Source: Stenotrophomonas sp. UBA7346 (GTDB lineage: Bacteria > Pseudomonadota > Gammaproteobacteria > Xanthomonadales > Xanthomonadaceae). From it: a DNA stretch of 27,106 nt. Positions 8,670 to 17,200 of this stretch are shown in pieces. Each line of letters opens with the position of its first letter. The first letter of the stretch is position 1. The position numbers and the translations under genes are program-made. The DNA is taken from NCBI GenBank assembly GCA_002471015.1, contig DKPB01000092.1, positions 1 through 27,106 on the forward strand, read 5' to 3'. The notes under the pieces were generated by a model that saw only the letters and a program-made list of their open reading frames with translations, had not been told where the DNA came from and did not search any database.

Positions 8670-8971
8670 TGGAAATCTGGTAGCGATAGGGCGCTGGTCG
8701 GTGTTTTTCGTCAAATTGCTGCGGTTTCGGCTGATCAGCGCGCAAGAATGAACCCGACTGTCCGGCAGTGAGGGGGCTTGAATTGGACTTTCAAGGTCCC
8801 GCATGCCTTCGATAGCCGGCCTTGCCGGGTGGTTGGTCCACGGCCGGGGTGGGGGTTCTGAAAGCCGTTTCCGGGCACGGGTACCTGCCTGATCACGCTG
8901 TGGCTGCGCAATGCTCCGCCGGTATCTTGCTTGCGGCATGCGGCATGCGGCTGATGCAGCGGCATAGGGCA

Positions 8972-9754
8972 TGGGATCGCCATCTTCAACGCCTGGTGCG
9001 GGTGCTGGTGTTACGTGTTGAGGCTGATTCAATCGCCAACGGCCCGGAGGGCATGTGTTTGGCTCTCGGAGCGATGCCGATGCCCGCATTGCTCCTTAAG
9101 CATTCGTATCACCCGTTCCACCATCCCGTTTTGTTGGCGGAGTCGGGCGTGATGAATTCCTGTTTCAGCCTTGGCTGCATACTCGGCGGATGTGATCGCG
9201 ACGGGTGAACGCCAAGCCGTTGGCTGCGCGGCGGGAACGGCTCGGACAAATGCCCCGAGGAGCCGTGGCCGCTGATCAGCGCATGTTCCAAGGAGGAGGC
9301 GATGCGGGCGCGGCTGTGACAGCAGATGCCTGCCCAGCAGTTGCCGGTTGTGGCAGTCGATCAACAGTGCCAGGCTTGGCCAGCCATTTTTCCCGCTCCA
9401 TGAACGGCGCAGTTCTTTTGCCCTGCGGGGCAAACCTTTGCCTCGACCCCACGTCTTGACCCAAGGCCCGCTTGAGACCCTGCCAGCTCATGAGCCGGAG
9501 CATCCGCTGCGCCGACTTCTTGCTCATGCCAGGTAGCGTCGTCACCGCGCGGCAGCAGAATGAGGGTCCTGCCTCGATCATTTGCTGACCGGGTCGGCCA
9601 GCTTGGCGTTGATGCTTTCCGGCGCTTGACTGAGCTTGTAGGACGTTGTGCGGCGGGCCAGCTCAAGCCGGCGCCACAGCTTGGTCATCGGGACCGCGAA
9701 ACCTTCGTCCTTCAGGGCCTGTCGGAATGAGCGCATCTGCTCCCGTCCTTTCAT
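8972..9754 (-). pseudogene. IS3-family orfB (DDE integrase) relic
   Basis: The coding trace begins MKGREQMRSFRQALKDEGF, AVPMTKLWRRLELARRTTSY, hits a stop at 9578, and resumes one base over as MIEAGPSFCCRAVTTL (family form MIEAEPSFGYRTVAxLL). It then shifts frame to SLALLIDCHNRQLLGRHL (first DDE Asp region), shifts to LKQEFITPDSANKTG, and back to QQNGMVERVIRMLKEQC and HRHRSESQTHALRAVGD (Glu region). A TGA stands where a Trp is expected just after this, and the trace ends PHQALKM. The expected RSDNG block with the second catalytic Asp reads RSQRL. The gene is inactive. Confidence 0.8.
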
Positions 9755-10045
9755 GGCAGGGAGGCCGGGTTTTTGTGGGCGGATGTCCCGCATCGCCTCG
9801 TCATGCGCGTCCTGCAGATCTTTCAGTAGGCACTCTTGCTGCCAGTGCATATCGCCTGGCTCGGCACGCAGCTGGCTTCTCATGTTGCGTTTGCGGTTTT
9901 GGACCCCGCTTTCGGTCTTGGCCAATGCCAGGTTGACCGATCGACTGCTTGCGACTACGTCCGTCATGTCCTGGGAATTTCAAAGGTCAGCGCCGTCTTG
10001 AAGTGGACGATCCGGTGCTTGATCTCCTGTTCCCTCTTTTCACTT
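9755..10045 (-). pseudogene. IS3-family orfA relic
   Basis: The frame carrying EIKHRIVHFKTALTFEIPRT ends in a stop near 9979. The reading then continues in another frame from 9967 with SSRSVNLALAKTESGVQ, RKRNMRSQLRAEPGDM and LLKDLQDAHDEAMRDIRP. The last blocks match the C-terminal half of the small DNA-binding OrfA of IS3-type elements. At least one frameshift separates the two parts, so no intact product is expected. Confidence 0.65.
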
Positions 10046-10050
10046 ATCGG

Positions 10051-10459
10051 TGTCTTTTTCGGGATCAAACACCTGAGAAGGTTTTCGATGGGTCATTGCA
10101 AGCAGCGGCAGTTGGGTGAAGGCAGGGCCATCTGGAACTCGTAGATCGGCGAGCCTTCCGTGAGCTGAAATTGAAGGAGCGACCCCGCCGTCATCCTGGC
10201 CCCAACGTGATCAGGGCAATCTGCTCCTGCCTGGGTGTTCTGATGGATCTGGGCCAAGTTGGTCGATTCAAGAACGGTGTAGCGGGGCGTGGCCCATATG
10301 ACTTGAAATCCGGATCGGGCGCGGGACGGCGCCCTGCCACTCGCGTGCCCCGGCAACCAGGCGCGATGACGTCCCGAAGGGTGGACCGAACCGACAGGCT
10401 TGAATCAATCAGACGCCCAGATATGCCCAGTTCCATGGGCAGGCGGTCCTGCAGCGAAG
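10051..10459. other. Intergenic stretch without a supported gene
   Basis: About 400 bases between the IS relic and the end of the S9 peptidase gene. Short frames are open on both strands but none has a ribosome site or recognisable protein. It may hold further decayed mobile DNA. Confidence 0.4.
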
Positions 10460-10500
10460 GGAACCCGGATTTGCGCTGTTACAGGCATCGGCCGGGTTCC
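10460..10500 (-). terminator. Inverted repeat downstream of the S9 peptidase operon, possible weak terminator
   Basis: GGAACCCGG (10460-10468) and CCGGGTTCC (10492-10500) can form a perfect 9-bp stem with a 23-base loop, starting 9 bases after the operon's last stop codon. There is no T-run on the minus-strand side, so it may serve as an mRNA 3'-end stabiliser or a factor-dependent terminator rather than an intrinsic one. Confidence 0.35.
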
Positions 10501-10509
10501 TCGGTCAGT

Positions 10510-12549
10510 CTATAACCCCGTTCCGCCACACCCCCTCGCGAGATAGGTATCGATGAGACGCAGCTGGTCGGCCATGATGGCGCGTGTCCAGGCGGGGCCG
10601 TGTGCATAGTCCGCCAGGGCATGGTACTCAACCGGTTGCCCCGAGGTCTTCGCTTTGGCGACAAACCATTCCGACTGCTCGATCGGCACGGTCTGGTCAC
10701 GGTCGCCGTGATAGACCATCAACGGGATCTTGATCTTGTCGGCATGATCCAGTGGGTTGAGGCCATCAACCGTAGGGGCCTGTGCCTGACGGAAGAATGC
10801 ATTGGTGTAGAAGCGTGACCAGATCCGCTTGATGTCGGACACGCCTGCTCCGGCGATGGCGCATTTGTAGATCCCTTCGGGCCGTACGGTCGCGGCGAAT
10901 GCAGCGTAGCCCCCGTAGGAAAAACCAAACATGGCGACATGGCCGGGCCTTGCGATGTTCTGGGCCATCATCCACCTGGCGCCATCATCCTTGTCGTCCT
11001 GCATCTTCTGGCCCCACTGGGCATCACCCGCCATCCACAGTTTTCGCCCCCAGTCGGCACTGCCGCGGTACTGCGGACGCAATACGGCCATGCAGCGTGA
11101 GGCCATCAGCGGCGTCCACATCGAGCCATCGAAACCCATATCGTCGCGGGCCCAAGGACCACCGTGGGGATGAACAACCGCGTTCCACGGGCCGGCGCCG
11201 CACAGCTCGGTGTCTGGCGTGGTCAGGAAGGCCGGTATCGGCAGGCCGTCGCGTGCGGTGTAGTAGACCAGTCGGGTCGTGCCCAGTGCACGTGGATCGA
11301 TATCCGCGTAGCTGGACGACAGCAGCCGCACCTCGCCGTCCTTGTAGAGGTAGTACTGCGGCGGGGACGATGCGCCGCTCACATAGAGCAGCATGGTCTT
11401 CATGTCCGGGGTGAAATTGATGATGCGGTAGTCCCGCTGGGTTGGGTAGTTCACCCGCGCGGACTGCCCGGTAGCCGGGTCTACCAGCTCCAGCGGTTCG
11501 CTGGTGATTGCCAACGCCTGTCGCAAACCTGCATCGATCGCGCGCATGCTGGGCGATGTCCATTCGATATCGTCGCCTCGTGGACCCAGGTATTGCAGGC
11601 CGAGGATGCTGCCGAATGCGGCCCCCGCGTCCTTGTACGGATTGGTGATGATGCCGCCGGCGTCGAAGAAGCGGTGCTGGAAAAGAATCTCCTTCCGCTT
11701 TCTGCTGGCTATGTCGTACTCGTAGATCAGGTTCTTGTCCTGGCCTTCGTTGCTGAGGACGAAGGCGATGTTGGGCTCGGTGCCAAACCCGATGATCCGG
11801 GTCTGGTTTCTATCCTTTACATAGGAGCGGAAGTGCTCCTCCCAGGCTGTCGACCCGGGGTTCCGTATCTCGGCGGAGATATAGGCGCCGGTGCCGTCAA
11901 TGTCGGATTTCAAGCGGGCTCGAAGTTCGCCGTTGGCGTCCGTGATGTAGCCGCCCACCTTCTCGTCGGACATCTGGATCCTGTCTGCCGAGAAGTCACG
12001 CAGGTCCACCCGATAGATGTCGCCGGTGTTGATGCCGGAGTTGTTGGTAACCAGGATGTGGTGAGGGTCGTTCGGCAGCACATCGAGTACGCCGGCATTG
12101 CTCAGCGCCTGTTGCAGCTTCTCCATGTCGCTGCGTGGGCGCGGCGCGGGCAGGGGTTCATGCCATTGCTTTCCCTCCAGGTCGGTGATCATCAACTTGC
12201 TCAGGAAGCTCTTGGTTGGGCGGTCGATGCGCAGATCGTAGGGCTGCCACAGCAGCACCGCCAAGCGGTCGTTCTTGATGAACTGAACGCTTTGGATCTT
12301 CATCCGCGAGGCACCGATCAGAGTGGGTGCTGTGTCGATGGCGTCGCTCTTCCAGATGGCGATGGTGCGCTCTTCGCCTTTGCTGCGCAGTGCCGCGATG
12401 TGCTTCCCATCCGGGGAGAGGCTGAAACTGGAGTACTGCGGAAATGCAGCGAGCTGCTCGATGGTGGGCGGTTGGGGTGCGAATGCATGCGCCGGCGCGA
12501 GTAACGTCGCCGCCCATGCCAGAAGGGCCAATAATGCTGTTGTTCTCAT
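10510..12549 (-). CDS. S9 family (prolyl-oligopeptidase-like) serine peptidase, secreted
   Basis: This 679-residue protein has a Sec signal peptide (MRTTALLALLAWAATLL, cleavage near AHA-FAP), an N-terminal region with propeller-like repeats (SSFSLSPDGKHIAAL and similar), and a C-terminal alpha/beta-hydrolase domain. The catalytic triad is visible: Ser544 in GFSYGGY, Asp618 in HGDRDQTVP and His650 in DYAHGP. By family it cleaves short peptides or acyl-aminoacyl bonds in the periplasm; related S9 enzymes beside TonB receptors include lasso-peptide isopeptidases. ATG 12549 overlaps the stop of the upstream sulfotransferase gene (ATGA), with GGAG about 9 bases upstream; the longer frame to 12633 lies inside that gene and is rejected. 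It is the last gene of a receptor-sulfotransferase-peptidase operon. The substrate is unknown. Confidence 0.93.
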   Translation of the reverse strand: MRTTALLALLAWAATLLAPAHAFAPQPPTIEQLAAFPQYSSFSLSPDGKHIAALRSKGEERTIAIWKSDAIDTAPTLIGASRMKIQSVQFIKNDRLAVLLWQPYDLRIDRPTKSFLSKLMITDLEGKQWHEPLPAPRPRSDMEKLQQALSNAGVLDVLPNDPHHILVTNNSGINTGDIYRVDLRDFSADRIQMSDEKVGGYITDANGELRARLKSDIDGTGAYISAEIRNPGSTAWEEHFRSYVKDRNQTRIIGFGTEPNIAFVLSNEGQDKNLIYEYDIASRKRKEILFQHRFFDAGGIITNPYKDAGAAFGSILGLQYLGPRGDDIEWTSPSMRAIDAGLRQALAITSEPLELVDPATGQSARVNYPTQRDYRIINFTPDMKTMLLYVSGASSPPQYYLYKDGEVRLLSSSYADIDPRALGTTRLVYYTARDGLPIPAFLTTPDTELCGAGPWNAVVHPHGGPWARDDMGFDGSMWTPLMASRCMAVLRPQYRGSADWGRKLWMAGDAQWGQKMQDDKDDGARWMMAQNIARPGHVAMFGFSYGGYAAFAATVRPEGIYKCAIAGAGVSDIKRIWSRFYTNAFFRQAQAPTVDGLNPLDHADKIKIPLMVYHGDRDQTVPIEQSEWFVAKAKTSGQPVEYHALADYAHGPAWTRAIMADQLRLIDTYLARGCGGTGL

Positions 12550-14216
12550 GCTGTTGCTCCAGGTGATGGCTTGGTTCTTGATTTCATATCCGCAGTGGCC
12601 TGCCCGGGTTGTAGCGGCCGATGCGATTGGCAATGGCGATGGATGCCGGCTGCGGCCAGTCGTGCTTCCAGCCCCGACAGTTGCTGCAGGTGATTGCGGC
12701 TGATGGTCAGTGACCGCTGGTGGATGGGCTCTCGCACTTGTGCGGCGCTGGCCGTGCTGAAGGTGGCGCTCGGTGGAGGGGGCAGGAGTGCCTTGTCATT
12801 CCAGTCGAGTCCGCACCATGCATACATGCGCCTGGATTGGTCGCGGGGGTCGCGTACCAGGTCCTCATAGGAAACTTCCAGAATTTTCCCTGGCATGACG
12901 TTCTGCCAGTGATCCATCAACCGGCGGTAGGCGATGAAATAGTCGCCGAGCTCGGTCAAGTCACAGGCGTAGCCGCAGCCGTCGAAGAACTGGGTTTTGT
13001 GGATCGCATAGCAGTTGTCCAGCGGGTCGCGAGTCACGTGGATGATACGTGCCTGGGGCAGGGCCCTTGCAATCATTCCGCAGAACATGAAGTTGCCTGG
13101 CAGCTTGTCGACGAAGTATTTGCTGCCGTTGGCAATCTGGCGCGCTGCATGTACATAGCGCTGCCCCAGCGCGCGGAAGTCGATATGCAGGGAGGCGCTG
13201 GCGTTGTTGGGTTGGCTTGTGTGGCTGGCTGCAGCGATGGTGTGCCGGGTCAGTTCGTTGCCAAAGATGTGCAGTTCACCGGCAGCGACAGCCTGGCCGG
13301 TTCCGCAGAGCAGGCGTTCGCACAGCGTTGTTCCGCTGCGGGGCATGCCGACAATGAAAATCGGCCCGGTGTCAGTGTGGCCTGTGCCGTTGCCGCACTG
13401 CTCCTGCGTATAGGCCTCTGCAATTTCTGCAAGTGCAGCTGTTTCGCTGCGTATGTCGTAGGTATAGGAGGCGCGTTTTTCCCGTGTTGCCAACGTCAGC
13501 GCAGCGAAGGAACGTGTGTGGTCACCACAGTCTTCCAGTTCCTTGGCCAGTGCGTACAGGATCCCGGGGCGGTCGGTGCTGGCCGCAGGCAGCGTGGCCA
13601 GGCGCTGTTCGAGATCGCGGATATGGTTGTCCTGCCGCGACTGTCGTTTCAGGGTGGACCGCAGATACAGCGCAGGGCCTGCATGTGGTGTAGCTTGAAG
13701 CAGGCATTCCAAAGTCTGTTCGGCCCCTGGCGCATCACCACGGAAGTGGCGTGCCATGGCCAGCTCGTACAACAGGCCCGGTGGTGGATCCATCAGGCGC
13801 GAAGCCTGTTCGAACAGCGTTATGGCACGCTGGTGCAGCTGATTGTGATGGCAGAGCGATGCGCTCTGCCATAACAGGATGGGGTTGTCCTGGGCGTGCT
13901 CCAGCACGTGATCGAGTTGGTCGATGAATGCCTGGCGCTGGTGGTCCAGGGCGAGCAGACGTGCCTTTTTCAGCAGCAGGAACGGCTTGTCGGCGGTGGT
14001 CGCCGCGGCCTGGTCGATCAGCCGCAGGCTCTTTCTGACATCGCCGCAGGCCATGCAGGCCTCCGCGGCAAAGGCCAGTACGTGAGGGTTCTGGTTGTTG
14101 GTGGCGACGAGCCGCTCGGCCAGTCGTCCGGCCTGCTGGTAGTGGCCCTGGCGAAGCAGGCGATACCCGTCCCGGATGCTGGGCAGCAGCATTGGATCGG
14201 TCGGTGGCAAGGTCAT
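12546..14216 (-). CDS. TPR-repeat sulfotransferase family protein (copy B)
   Basis: This 556-residue cytoplasmic protein has TPR-like helical repeats (about residues 10-245) followed by a Sulfotransfer_3-type domain. The PAPS loop is IFIVGMPRSGTTLCERLL (about 287-302), then AAGELHIFG and YFVDKLPGNFMFCG. The 3'-phosphate helix reads VTRDPLDNCYAIHK, with Ala404 where Ser is usual. The C-terminal AAQVREPIHQRS corresponds to SVVQVREPLHARF in copy A, so the two are paralogues, although the tail after about residue 520 is unrelated and basic. It likely transfers sulfate from PAPS to an unknown acceptor. The start at 14216 follows the receptor stop by 62 bases and has only a weak ribosome site, so it may depend on coupling. 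Its stop overlaps the start of the S9 peptidase gene. Confidence 0.9.
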   Translation of the reverse strand: MTLPPTDPMLLPSIRDGYRLLRQGHYQQAGRLAERLVATNNQNPHVLAFAAEACMACGDVRKSLRLIDQAAATTADKPFLLLKKARLLALDHQRQAFIDQLDHVLEHAQDNPILLWQSASLCHHNQLHQRAITLFEQASRLMDPPPGLLYELAMARHFRGDAPGAEQTLECLLQATPHAGPALYLRSTLKRQSRQDNHIRDLEQRLATLPAASTDRPGILYALAKELEDCGDHTRSFAALTLATREKRASYTYDIRSETAALAEIAEAYTQEQCGNGTGHTDTGPIFIVGMPRSGTTLCERLLCGTGQAVAAGELHIFGNELTRHTIAAASHTSQPNNASASLHIDFRALGQRYVHAARQIANGSKYFVDKLPGNFMFCGMIARALPQARIIHVTRDPLDNCYAIHKTQFFDGCGYACDLTELGDYFIAYRRLMDHWQNVMPGKILEVSYEDLVRDPRDQSRRMYAWCGLDWNDKALLPPPPSATFSTASAAQVREPIHQRSLTISRNHLQQLSGLEARLAAAGIHRHCQSHRPLQPGQATADMKSRTKPSPGATA

Positions 14217-14234
14217 CTGGGTTTCGCAGATAGG

Positions 14235-14266
14235 GCCGGTGATCCCCCTGGCGAAGGATCACCGGC
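14235..14266 (-). promoter_or_regulatory. Intercistronic hairpin between TonB-dependent receptor B and the sulfotransferase gene
   Basis: GCCGGTGATCC and GGATCACCGGC form a perfect 11-bp stem with a 10-base loop. It lies 12 bases after the receptor stop and 18 bases before the next ATG. It lacks a T-run, so it is more likely an mRNA stability or processing element, or a partial attenuator that keeps receptor expression above that of the two enzymes. Confidence 0.6.
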
Positions 14267-14278
14267 AAGAGCGGTGGA

Positions 14279-17200
14279 TCAGAAATCCTTGGTGAAGTTC
14301 ATGAAGTAGCTTCTGCCCAGCAAGTCGTAACCGCTGTAGATCGGCGCGTTGGCGAACGTGGACACCACGCCCGTGGACAGGCTGGGCGGCTGACGGTCCG
14401 AGAGGTTCCGTATGCCGGCGTTGAGGGACCATTTGTCCGCCTTGTAGCGGACCGCGATCGACGACTTGTAGTAGTCCCCGATCTTCATGTCATAGGTGTC
14501 CTCGTATGACGCCAGTAGATCGGCATCGCCATCGGCCATGTAGGCATAGCTGTCCTGGTCGTCGATCCATTCAAGCCCATACCACAGCAGCCAGTTCCTG
14601 AACTCGTAGGAGAGCTCCAATACACCGGTTTTCTGCGGCGAATTTACGGTGCCGGTCCAGTTGACCATCGGGTCGCCCGGGAAGGTGCGGCCGGACTGAT
14701 CCATGAAGTTGGTCATATTGGCGGTGGCGCGGAACTCACCCGGGCCGATATCGCGCACATAGCGGGCGGTGAAGTCCCAGCCGCGGACCCGATTGCTGGC
14801 GATGTTCACGTAGTTCTGGTTGACGGTCAGCGTGTTGTTCTCGTGTCGGGTCACCATCCGGCACCAGCCGGCATCGGCATTGAAATCGCTGGCGTTGCTG
14901 CCGTAGCAAAGATTGAGGATGGCGGCGCCGCTGAGCTGGGCAACGCTGTTGTCGACCGTGATGTTGAACCAGTCGGCGGCAAGCGACAGGTCACCAAACC
15001 AGCCAGGGAACTCTGGCTTGAGCACGATTCCCACCGTCTTGGCCTTTGAGGTTTCTGCCTCGATCCCGGTGGATGCGCCACCCATTCCAGCGACAGTGAT
15101 TGAACTGTTCTGGGTGAAGCGATCCGGTATGTTTTCGCTTACACAGTTGATGCGTACCGGGCTTGCTTCGGGCAAGGATGTCCAGTCCTCGCACGGGTCG
15201 GAACCGCCGCCGATGAAGCCGGTGGTTGCGCCCAGGAACTGTTCGTACAGTGACGGTGCGCGGAACGATGTGCCATAGGAGGTGCGCACGGACAGCCAGG
15301 ACGCCGGGGAATACAGCAGGCCTATCTTGTAGGTGGTATCTGAACCGTAGGAGTCATAGTCGGTGTAGCGCCATGAGGTGTTCAGGGTGAGCTCCTGCGC
15401 AGCCTTCATGCCGGAAAGCAGGGGTATCTCGACCTCGGCAAATACTTCCTTGACGGCGTCCGTGCCGCGCGTGGCCTCCGAAGAGGTCAGGCCGTAGAGG
15501 TTGTGTGCAACCGAATTCGGGTCCGGGCTGTCATCGATCTTCGAGCGGCGGTACTCCGCACCGACTGCAGCGCTGACCGTGCCATAGGGCAGGTCAAACA
15601 GTGGTCCTTCGACAGTGAAGTTGCCGGTTGCTTCAGTAAACAGGGTGTGGCCGACGACCGGGCGGAAGATGTAGTTGATGTAGTCCGCCGGCAACTGGCC
15701 GCCGATGACAGCAGGCGTCAATGCCGGGGCGGCAACACAGCCATCCGAGGTGTCACGGCAGACGAAGCCACTGCCGCTCGCCACGACGTCCTGGGTCTTG
15801 GCCATGCGGTCGGAAATAAATGATTGCATCGAATAATCAGCGTCCGATCTCGAATAGCCGAGGAAGAGGTCATAGTTCCATTCGGCGCCAAGGTGACCAC
15901 GCAGGCCACCGGTGAAGCGGAAGAAATTGACGGTCTGCTCGCTCTTGTCGTTGCCGAAGCCGATGAAGGTGCGCACGCCCACCGGCAGCCCGTTGGTGGT
16001 GCCGTCTTCCGGCGGCGCGGCGGTGACGAAATCACGCATGGACTCCGGCAGCAAGGGGCTGCCGGTCGGGTAGTCGATGAGCAACTGCCGGTAGTTGGTC
16101 TGCCTGGACTCGCGCCGGTGGGCCAGCAGGTCGAAGTAGAGCTCGGCGTCACCCAGTGCATTCAGGTCGCGGGCACCTTGCAGGAAGCCGGTGACATTGG
16201 TGGTGGGGGAGTACATCGACTCGTTGAGCATGCGCGGGTCGAACGTGTCGCGGCCGAATGCATCGACGCCTTCAAAGTCGTCCAGGTTGGCGCCGGTGGT
16301 GCCCGGCCGCGGTCGCCAGCGATTGAAGAAGTCCATGCCAGGGGGCAGGCCGACATCCTCGCCAGGAAAGTTGGTGCCATAGAAGCCCAGGTTGCCGGGG
16401 CCCGGTCGACCAAGGATGAACGGCGTACCGATGGTGTTCATCGTCACACCGCCCGCATCCAGCCCCCAGCAGCCTGGTTCGCCGGTAGCTGGGTTGATCC
16501 AGTCATCCCGGCCGTAGCTGCCGTCGGTGTTGCGACCCCACCGGGGGCGCGGGCATTTGCTCGACCAGTCGCGGTCGCCTACGGTGAGTTCTGCGCGGTT
16601 GTAGAACTCCACCGAGCCGGACAGCCACCAGTTGTCATGGCTGGTGCCAGCCGCCGCTGACCATTGGAATTCTTCACCGCCACCGGCGGAGGGGGCGTTG
16701 TAGTACACCTCCACGCTGGGCGAGTCGATCTTGGTGCGTGTGATGATGTTGACCACGCCGGCGACCGCATCGGAGCCGTAGATGGAGGACGCGCCGTCTT
16801 TCAGGATTTCGGTGCGGTCGACAATGATGCTCGGCAGCGTATTCAGATCAACCGCGCCTACGGAGCCGCGCGAGCCCGCCGGGCCGATGCGACGGCCATT
16901 GAGCAGGGTCAAGGTACGGTTCGGGCCCAAGCCACGGAGTGACAGCGTGTTGACACCGCCGCCGCCGTCCACCACGAAGCCGCCGAAGGATGCATTGATC
17001 TGCTCGGAGCCGGCGGTGACCGCAAGGCTCTGCAGGGCCCCCGTGGTGGTGGCGATGCCAGCAATCTTGGTGGCCTCACGGTTGATCACCTGTACCGGTG
17101 AAACGGAGTTGAATGTGTCACGGCTGATGCGTGAGCCAGTGACCGTGACTGCGGCCATATCGGTCGCCGCTTGCTTGGATTCGGCAGATTTGGCATCTGT

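Larger units (their letters stand above)
8960..10050 (-). mobile_element. Decayed IS3-family insertion sequence relic
   Basis: The stretch keeps the order orfA then orfB on the minus strand at nearly full element length (about 1.1 kb), but is broken by several frameshifts and stops. OrfA traces are EIKHRIVHFKTALTFEI (near 10030), NMRSQLRAEPGDM and LLKDLQDAHDEAM. OrfB traces are listed separately. The match to xanthomonad IS3-family transposases is from memory of the conserved protein motifs. The ends could not be fixed because no terminal repeats were identified. Confidence 0.8.

Noticed and set aside
8557..8745. 63-codon upstream extension of receptor A
   Set aside because: It would place a signal peptide 64 residues inside the protein; the GTG at 8556 has a ribosome site and begins the signal peptide.
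8822..9208. 128-residue plus-strand frame
   Set aside because: It overlaps, on the other strand, the recognisable transposase relic; no independent support.
10093..10356. 87-residue minus-strand frame next to the IS relic
   Set aside because: No ribosome site or recognised family; its end runs up to the relic, so it may be decayed mobile DNA, but I could not support a gene.
11164..12504. 446-residue plus-strand open frame
   Set aside because: Antisense shadow of the S9 peptidase gene, with no domain, ribosome site or sensible composition.
12720..13874. 384-residue plus-strand open frame
   Set aside because: Antisense shadow of sulfotransferase copy B.
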